Part shown: in pieces, positions 13,815 through 18,450 of the stretch
Position numbering within the stretch: the first letter of the stretch is position 1
How the letters are laid out: each line of letters starts with the position of its first letter
Origin: RZZS01 sp964498755
GTDB lineage: Bacteria; Pseudomonadota; Alphaproteobacteria; Micavibrionales; Micavibrionaceae
Reading direction: 5' to 3'
Length of the DNA stretch: 18,450 bases
Assembly (NCBI GenBank): GCA_964498755.1
Contig: CAZCIB010000046.1
Coordinates: 1 to 18,450, forward strand
Translations under genes and position numbers: made by a program
Notes under the pieces: model-generated
The model's input: the letters and a program-made list of their open reading frames with translations, nothing else
Told to the model about the DNA's origin: nothing
The model's database searches: none

Positions 13815-14957
13815 TCACTCCGCCGCTTCCGCCGAATCCGCCACAGCCTCAATCTCCGCGGCTTTTTCCTCCACGAGGCGCACGACGTGGGTGACGATGT
13901 CCTCTTCTTTATCGTGAAGCCTGTGCGCGGTTTTGCCTCCGATATAGACCTGGTGCGTGCCGCGTCCGCCGCCCGTAAAGCCGATATCGGTCATGAGGGC
14001 CTCGCCGGGACCGTTGACGACGCAGCCGATGATCGAGACCGTCATCGGCGTTGTGATATGGGCGAGGCGCTCTTCCAGAATTTTCACCGTTTCAATCACG
14101 TCAAATTGCTGGCGCGCGCAGGACGGGCAGGATATGACGTTCACGCCGCGATGCCTTAAGCCGAGCGATTTCAGGATATCGAATCCGACCTTGATTTCCT
14201 CGACCGGATCGTCGGACAGGGACACGCGGATCGTGTCCCCGATCCCCGCCCAGAGCAGGTTTCCAAGGCCGACCGCGGATTTGATCGTCCCCGTCCGTCT
14301 GCCGCCCGCCTCGGTGATGCCGAGATGCAGCGGATAATCGCAGACTTCGGCAAGCTGCGTATAGGCCGCGCAGGCCAGAAACACATCTGAAGCCTTGCAA
14401 GAAATTTTAAAATTGAAGAAATCATTGTCCTCAAGGATTTTGATATGTCTCAAGGCCGACTCCACCATGGCCTCCGGGCAAGGCTCGCCGTAGCGCTCCA
14501 GCAAATCCCGCTCCAGCGATCCCGCGTTCACGCCGATGCGGATCGAGCAGTTATTGTCTTTTGCGGCCTTGATGACCTCTTTCACGCGGGTTTCGTTACC
14601 TATATTCCCCGGATTGATGCGCAAGCACGCCGCGCCGTTCTCCGCGGCCTCGATGCCGCGCTTGTAGTGGAAATGAATATCCGCGACGATCGGGACCGTT
14701 ACTTCCGGGATGATCTGTTTTAGCGCCGCGCTGGATTCCTCGTCAGGGCAGGACACGCGCACGATGTCGGCCCCGGCCACTTCCAGTTCGCGGATTTGCG
14801 CAATCGTCGCCGGAATATCCGTGGTCAGCGTATTGGTCATCGACTGTACCGTAATCGGCGCGTCCCCGCCGACCGGAACGTCCCCGACCATAATCTGGCG
14901 GCATTTCCTGCGCTCGATCATGCGCCAGGGGCGTACATGCGTGTGATCCTGAACCAT
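13815..14957 (-). CDS. ispG: 4-hydroxy-3-methylbut-2-en-1-yl diphosphate synthase
   Basis: This 380-residue [4Fe-4S] enzyme of the methylerythritol phosphate pathway converts methylerythritol cyclodiphosphate to HMBPP, the next-to-last step toward isoprenoid precursors. The TIM-barrel part has RVSCPDEES, IVADIHFHY and LRINPGNIG. The cluster ligands are C277 and C280 in CPSC, C312 in IGCVVNGPGE and E319. It is the shorter single-barrel bacterial form, without the extra domain of plant and chlamydial proteins. I chose the ATG at 14957 with GAGGG 8 bases upstream, over a TTG at 14975. A Glu/Ala-rich tail ends the protein. Isoprenoid supply links it to ubiquinone synthesis (ubiG nearby). Confidence 0.97.
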   Translation of the reverse strand: MVQDHTHVRPWRMIERRKCRQIMVGDVPVGGDAPITVQSMTNTLTTDIPATIAQIRELEVAGADIVRVSCPDEESSAALKQIIPEVTVPIVADIHFHYKRGIEAAENGAACLRINPGNIGNETRVKEVIKAAKDNNCSIRIGVNAGSLERDLLERYGEPCPEAMVESALRHIKILEDNDFFNFKISCKASDVFLACAAYTQLAEVCDYPLHLGITEAGGRRTGTIKSAVGLGNLLWAGIGDTIRVSLSDDPVEEIKVGFDILKSLGLRHRGVNVISCPSCARQQFDVIETVKILEERLAHITTPMTVSIIGCVVNGPGEALMTDIGFTGGGRGTHQVYIGGKTAHRLHDKEEDIVTHVVRLVEEKAAEIEAVADSAEAAE

Positions 14958-14988
14958 GAATTCTGCCCTCGACAAGTCCTTTCCCTAC

Positions 14989-15018
14989 TCTATATCGTGT
15001 TCTGGAAAGAAATGGCAA
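14989..15018 (-). promoter_or_regulatory. Candidate sigma70 promoter of ispG
   Basis: On the minus strand TTGCCA (plus 15013-15018) and TATAGA (plus 14989-14994) are separated by 18 bases, matching the -35 consensus at 5 of 6 and the -10 at 4 of 6. This would start transcription about 25 bases before the ispG ATG. It gives ispG a source of transcription independent of lysC and the RodZ-like gene. Confidence 0.5.
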
Positions 15019-15142
15019 CAGCGGAGTATGCCGGAAATGGTCTCACAAGGTTATTTTAAAAATCATTTTGATGCGACAGGCGCAGGAAAGGTCTTAGAAC
15101 AAGGGCTCGATCACAGCCGCGGCTTAGCCTGGGACGCTTTAT

Positions 15143-15172
15143 GCCGGCAATTCCGGCGCCCCGCCGCGCCGG
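15143..15172. repeat. Overlapping GC-rich inverted repeats between the RodZ-like gene and ispG
   Basis: CCGGCGC (15153-15159) and GCGCCGG (15166-15172) form a perfect 7-base stem with a 6-base loop. GCCGG (15143-15147) and CCGGC (15153-15157) form a second stem that shares its right arm with the first. They begin just past the stop of the RodZ-like gene on the minus strand. No T-run follows, so they may slow polymerase or protect a 3' end rather than act as a full intrinsic terminator. Confidence 0.4.
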
Positions 15173-15189
15173 GGCTCCAGACGGGAGGA

Positions 15190-16212
15190 TTAGTTAAAGG
15201 ATTCTTTCAAAATTTCGGCGTCTAGCGGAATATTCCGGCGTACGTCCCCCGGCCTGCCAAAGGCGGGAAGTTCTTCCCCGTCCACGCTGATCACGAGCCC
15301 GCCCGCATTCCCTGTAGCCAGCGTCAGCCCCTCACGGTCGGCTGGCACGTAATAGGAATTCCCCGGCTCCAGTACGCGGGACAGGATCACCTTGTCGTTC
15401 CGGTCACGGATTTCGACCCAGCTTCTCTGCGTCACTTCAATAAGAACGCGCTTTTCGGGCTTGACCTCGGGCGCATTCGCGTCTGCAGCGCCGGTCATCT
15501 CCGTACCTGCAATCGCGTCCGCATCCGCCGCCGGAACAGCCGCTCCCGGGGCGTCCTGCGTTTGCGGACCTGCGCCTTCGACGCCGGAACCCAGCTGCGC
15601 ACTCTCTTGCGCCTGAAGACCGCCGATCGTACCCGTCCCACCCGCCGGATCCGGCAGAACGCCATTATTCAACGTCCCGTTGTTGTTTTGCGGGGCTGTC
15701 GCAAAGGATACCGCTGGCGACTCGTTTAAATCCGCATCCGCCCGTATTTGCGCCGGAGACGGAGCAGGCGGAATTGCGCTCTCTTCCTCCGATCCGCCCT
15801 GCAGGACGAACCACAAGATCACGACAAGCAGCATGGCGGCCAGAGAGCCCGCGACAATCTTGACGTCCGGCACCTTGCTTTCCGAGGCCGGAACCGGGAA
15901 ATGCAGCTCTGGCCTGGCCTTGCCTCCAAGCGTCTGATTTTTGAAGAGATGCACCATGCGGTCGCCGTCAAGGCCGAGATATTCCGAGTAGGAACGTACG
16001 AAGCCGATTGCGTAAACGCGGCCCGGCAGACGCTCGACCTGACCGGTTTCAAGAGCCTCCAGTTGCCCGGCGCGGATACGCAGGACGCGCTCTATATCGG
16101 CAAGCGACTGGCCATAGTGAAGCCGCGTCCGGCGCAATATCTCGCCGACCGACAGGTCCGTGTAATATTCATCCCTTTGGGGATTATGTGACATTTCGGG
16201 CATGGCAGACAC
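15190..16212 (-). CDS. RodZ-like helix-turn-helix membrane protein
   Basis: This 340-residue bitopic protein has the RodZ-type layout. A cytoplasmic HTH domain (about 19-85, with VGEILRRTRLHYGQSLADIERVLRI and YAIGFVRSYSEYLGL) is followed by a basic/proline juxtamembrane stretch and one transmembrane helix (about 117-138). A long Ala/Gly/Asn-rich periplasmic linker (140-250) leads to a C-terminal DUF4115 domain (about 255-335, KRVLIEVTQRSWVEIRD and YYVPADREGLTLATGNAGG). RodZ links MreB to the elongation machinery. Alphaproteobacterial members beside ispG are usually annotated only as HTH proteins. The GTG at 16212 has AAGGGG 10 bases upstream. An ATG at 16203 lacks one. It follows lysC after 43 bases. 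Confidence 0.85.
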   Translation of the reverse strand: MSAMPEMSHNPQRDEYYTDLSVGEILRRTRLHYGQSLADIERVLRIRAGQLEALETGQVERLPGRVYAIGFVRSYSEYLGLDGDRMVHLFKNQTLGGKARPELHFPVPASESKVPDVKIVAGSLAAMLLVVILWFVLQGGSEEESAIPPAPSPAQIRADADLNESPAVSFATAPQNNNGTLNNGVLPDPAGGTGTIGGLQAQESAQLGSGVEGAGPQTQDAPGAAVPAADADAIAGTEMTGAADANAPEVKPEKRVLIEVTQRSWVEIRDRNDKVILSRVLEPGNSYYVPADREGLTLATGNAGGLVISVDGEELPAFGRPGDVRRNIPLDAEILKESFN

Positions 16213-16231
16213 GTAAACGTGGCCCCTTTTA

Positions 16232-16255
16232 TCGTCTTTTTACAGTCGTCTTTTT
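16232..16255. repeat. Short direct repeat between lysC and the RodZ-like gene
   Basis: TCGTCTTTTT occurs at 16232-16241 and again at 16246-16255, a 14-base period. The second copy touches the lysC stop codon. On the minus strand these read as A-rich purine runs just before the ribosome site of the RodZ-like gene. Their function is unknown. Confidence 0.5.
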
Positions 16256-17494
16256 CTAGGCTTTCGGCTTGCCAGCCAGACCATAGGCCTCGTGCAGGGT
16301 CCGGACGGCCAATTCAGTATACTCTTCAGCGACTAAAACGGAAATCTTAATTTCAGATGTTGAAATAACCTGAATGTTAATCTGTTTTTGCGAAAGCGCC
16401 TTGAACATTGTCTGGGCGACGCCCGCATGAGAACGCATTCCGATCCCTACGACGGAAATCTTGGACACCTTGTCGTCTGTGCGGATATAGCACTTATCGA
16501 ACTCCGTCTCTTCGAGCGCGGCCAGGGCGCGCTCCTTCTCCGATTTGGGGACCGTGAAGGTCATATCCGTCGTCTTGCCGTCGGCGGAGACGTTCTGGAC
16601 GATCATGTCCACATTTATGTTCGCCTCGGTCAGGGGACCGAAAACCTTGGCGGCGAAACCGGGTATATCCGGCACGCCAAGCAGCGTAATCTTCGCCTCG
16701 TCACGGCTGTAGGCAATGCCGTTAACAACTTCCTCTTCCACGATATCTTCCTCTCTGGTTACTAGGGTTCCCGGAAACGCGCTGCCGATTTCTTCCGCAA
16801 AGCTTGAGAGCACCTGCACGGGCACGTCGCGCTTCATCGCCATTTCGACGGAGCGCGTTTGCAGGACTTTCGCGCCCGATGAGGCCAGCTCCAGCATTTC
16901 TTCGTATGAAATTTTGTCAATTTTACGGGCTTCTTTTACGATGCGCGGGTCGGTCGTATATACGCCGTCCACGTCCGTATAGATGTCACAGCGGTCCGCG
17001 TGAATCGCCGCCGCCAGCGCCACAGCCGTCGTATCGGAACCGCCCCGCCCCAGCGTCGCAATTCTGTTCCGGGAAGTAACCCCCTGAAAGCCCGCAAGCA
17101 CCGGGACTTCGCGCTCGCTGAAACGGCGCTCGAACTCGTCCGCCCGGATATCCAGAATGCGGGACTTTCCATGCCTTTCATCACACAGGATCGGCACCTG
17201 CCAGCCCAGCCATGAGCGCGCAGATATTCCGCGCTTTTGCAGCGCAAGCGCCATAAGCCCGGCCGTAATCTGCTCGCCGCTGGAGACGACCGTATCGTAT
17301 TCGCGCGCGTCAAACAGGGGACTAACCGTCTGGCAATAGTTCACGAGCTGGTTCGTCACGCCCGACATCGCCGAAACCACGACGGCGATATTGTGCCCCT
17401 GCGCATGCTCGCGGGCGATTTTGTCCGCGGCGCGCTCGATCCGGTCCGTATCCGCGACGGACGTGCCGCCAAATTTCGCAACGATTCTGGTCAT
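16256..17494 (-). CDS. lysC: Aspartate kinase
   Basis: This 412-residue enzyme phosphorylates aspartate, the entry step to lysine, diaminopimelate, threonine and methionine. The amino acid kinase domain (1-235) has KFGGTS (7-12), SSGEQITAGLMALAL (71-85), GRGGSDTTA (149-157) and YTDVDGVYTTDPR (172-184). Two ACT domains follow (about 268-340 and 345-410, with IGMRSHAGVAQTMFKALS), which bind feedback inhibitors. I use the ATG at 17494 (MTRIVAKFGG). A GTG at 17569 would add 25 residues and cross the ubiG start. There is no convincing Shine-Dalgarno sequence, and the best promoter would give a leader of only a few bases. ubiG is divergent with a 67-base gap. Confidence 0.97.
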   Translation of the reverse strand: MTRIVAKFGGTSVADTDRIERAADKIAREHAQGHNIAVVVSAMSGVTNQLVNYCQTVSPLFDAREYDTVVSSGEQITAGLMALALQKRGISARSWLGWQVPILCDERHGKSRILDIRADEFERRFSEREVPVLAGFQGVTSRNRIATLGRGGSDTTAVALAAAIHADRCDIYTDVDGVYTTDPRIVKEARKIDKISYEEMLELASSGAKVLQTRSVEMAMKRDVPVQVLSSFAEEIGSAFPGTLVTREEDIVEEEVVNGIAYSRDEAKITLLGVPDIPGFAAKVFGPLTEANINVDMIVQNVSADGKTTDMTFTVPKSEKERALAALEETEFDKCYIRTDDKVSKISVVGIGMRSHAGVAQTMFKALSQKQINIQVISTSEIKISVLVAEEYTELAVRTLHEAYGLAGKPKA

Positions 17495-17507
17495 TGGCCG
17501 TATGCCA

Positions 17508-17537
17508 TGTATATTGTTCTGGTGGTCTTGAAACCAA
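17508..17537 (-). promoter_or_regulatory. Candidate lysC promoter
   Basis: On the minus strand TTGGTT (plus 17532-17537) and TATACA (plus 17508-17513) are 18 bases apart. A transcript beginning 6-8 bases beyond the -10 would start within about 10 bases of the lysC ATG. The matches are modest. Confidence 0.35.
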
Positions 17538-17561
17538 GCATTTAGCAGAAAGTCTTGAGAT

Positions 17562-18302
17562 ATGTCCACCTCTGTTGTTGACGAGGAAATTCAGAACTTC
17601 CGTAAGGATTCCGCCAAATGGTGGGATGAGAGCGGCCCGTTCGCCACGCTGCACAAACTCAACCCCGTCCGGATGGAATTTATCCTGAACGCCGTCAAGG
17701 CGCATTTCGGAGCCGAGGCCCCGTCCGGGCTTGCCGTTCTGGATATCGGCTGCGGCGGCGGGCTGGTCTGCGAGCCGATGGCGAGGCTGGGGGCGCAAGT
17801 CACGGGCATAGACGCCGACGAGAACGCCATTGTAACGGCAAAGGCGCATTCGGACGAGATGGGTCTGAAGATCAGTTACCAGAGCTGCGCGGCGGAAACG
17901 CTGGCCGAAAAGGGCGAGACATTCGACGTCGTCCTTGCCCTTGAGATTATCGAACACGTCAACGATCCGGCGGGATTCCTCGGGACGTGCGCAAAGCTTT
18001 TAAAACCGGGCGGAACGCTGATCGTTTCAACGTTAAACAGGACGCCGAAATCATACGCGCTCGGCATTATCGCAGCCGAGCGTATTCTAAGGTGGGTCCC
18101 GCAGGGCACGCATGACTGGAAAAAATTCATCCGTCCCTCGGAGCTGTCGAAATACGGACGCGCGCACGGTATGCAAATGAAGTCCTTGCAGGGACTGATA
18201 TACCACCCGCTCAGGGCAGAATTCACGCTCTCCAAAACCGACCTCGACGTGAATTATTTTGCGGTTTTTGAGGGGAACACTTTACTCAATTCGAACAAAT
18301 AA
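17562..18302 (+). CDS. ubiG: Ubiquinone biosynthesis O-methyltransferase UbiG
   Basis: This 246-residue SAM-dependent enzyme carries out both O-methylations in ubiquinone synthesis. Family features are visible: F13 and KWWD (19-22) at the N-terminus, LNPVR (33-37), SAM motif LDIGCGGGLVCEPMA (60-74), GIDADENAI (82-90), EIIEHVNDP (128-136), and the UbiG-specific TLNRTPKSYALGIIAAERILRWVPQGTHDW segment (157-186), which includes the membrane-associating region. Length matches the family. The ATG has only a weak AGAAAG/GAG ribosome site. It is divergent from lysC, and there is no terminator visible after the stop. Confidence 0.97.
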   Translation: MSTSVVDEEIQNFRKDSAKWWDESGPFATLHKLNPVRMEFILNAVKAHFGAEAPSGLAVLDIGCGGGLVCEPMARLGAQVTGIDADENAIVTAKAHSDEMGLKISYQSCAAETLAEKGETFDVVLALEIIEHVNDPAGFLGTCAKLLKPGGTLIVSTLNRTPKSYALGIIAAERILRWVPQGTHDWKKFIRPSELSKYGRAHGMQMKSLQGLIYHPLRAEFTLSKTDLDVNYFAVFEGNTLLNSNK

Positions 18303-18319
18303 CATAATCACGGTTTTTC

Positions 18320-18349
18320 TTGACAAAGTGCCATAACGCCGTTTAGATT
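18320..18349 (+). promoter_or_regulatory. Promoter of the gene starting at 18374
   Basis: A perfect TTGACA (18320-18325) is followed after 18 bases by TAGATT (18344-18349), and a perfect AGGAGG ribosome binding site lies at 18362-18367. The leader would be about 17 bases long. This is one of the two perfect TTGACA boxes I noted in the window. Confidence 0.6.
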
Positions 18350-18373
18350 GCACCATTCAACAGGAGGATTGAT

Positions 18374-18450
18374 ATGACAAAACTCGCCGGTAAATTTCGC
18401 GATTTCTGTGGTGACTATAAAGAGCCAATAATTACTGGCGCTGTTCTTAG
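18374..18450 (+). CDS. 5' end of an unrecognised gene, cut by the window edge
   Basis: The frame opens with ATG 6 bases after AGGAGG and continues without a stop to the last base. It gives 25 codons beginning MTKLAGKFRDFCGDY and running into a hydrophobic TGAVL. This is too little to identify the product. The strong promoter and ribosome site suggest high expression. Confidence 0.6.
   Translation, partial: MTKLAGKFRDFCGDYKEPIITGAVL

Noticed and set aside
14956..15225. Plus-strand frame of 89 codons between ispG and the RodZ-like gene
   Set aside because: No ribosome site, no recognisable features, and it runs across the ispG promoter and GC hairpins.

Overview
The window reads as chromosome of an alphaproteobacterium of moderate GC content. 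The block ubiG / lysC / RodZ-like HTH protein / ispG / prfA / prmC / DUF4167 protein / clpB is an arrangement I associate with Rhodospirillales-like alphaproteobacteria. DUF4167 and the M17 peptidase–NlpC/P60 pair point the same way. I cannot name the genus.

Region 1 (about 90-1773, plus strand) holds small stress or envelope genes: an unrecognised 81-aa protein, then a tight set of a DUF4177 protein, a four-helix membrane protein and a TerD-domain protein. Region 2 holds tRNA-Ser(GCT) and a formate/nitrite-transporter-family protein of the YfdC type. Region 3 (2888-6048, plus) is an operon-like run of four genes: a Lys/Thr-rich tail-anchored peptide, a cytoplasmic SGNH hydrolase, an M17 leucyl aminopeptidase and an NlpC/P60 cysteine peptidase. 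It ends by overlapping the 3' end of a convergent lipoprotein gene.

Region 4 (about 6033-17494, minus strand) is the housekeeping block, read right to left: lysC, RodZ-like protein, ispG, an accessory insert, prfA, prmC, DUF4167 protein, clpB, lipoprotein. The insert between ispG and prfA contains an unrecognised plus-strand gene, a pyridoxamine-5'-phosphate-oxidase-like protein and a VapBC-type toxin-antitoxin pair. The toxin gene ends only 5 bases before the prfA start, so an addiction module sits in the same apparent transcript as the essential release factor 1 and its methyltransferase PrmC. ubiG is divergent from lysC at the right edge, followed by the first 77 bases of another gene with a strong promoter and a perfect Shine-Dalgarno sequence.

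No CRISPR array, insertion sequence, integrase, rRNA or replication origin was seen. No gene-free stretch exceeds 300 bases. The longest are 14958-15189 (GC hairpins and a likely ispG promoter), 9881-10098 (little beyond a possible DUF4167 promoter) and 13252-13398 (AT-rich divergent promoter region). I see no clear new defence system. The most distinctive points are the VapBC-prfA fusion into one unit, the DUF4177/membrane/TerD cassette, and a terminator-like hairpin inside the clpB leader.
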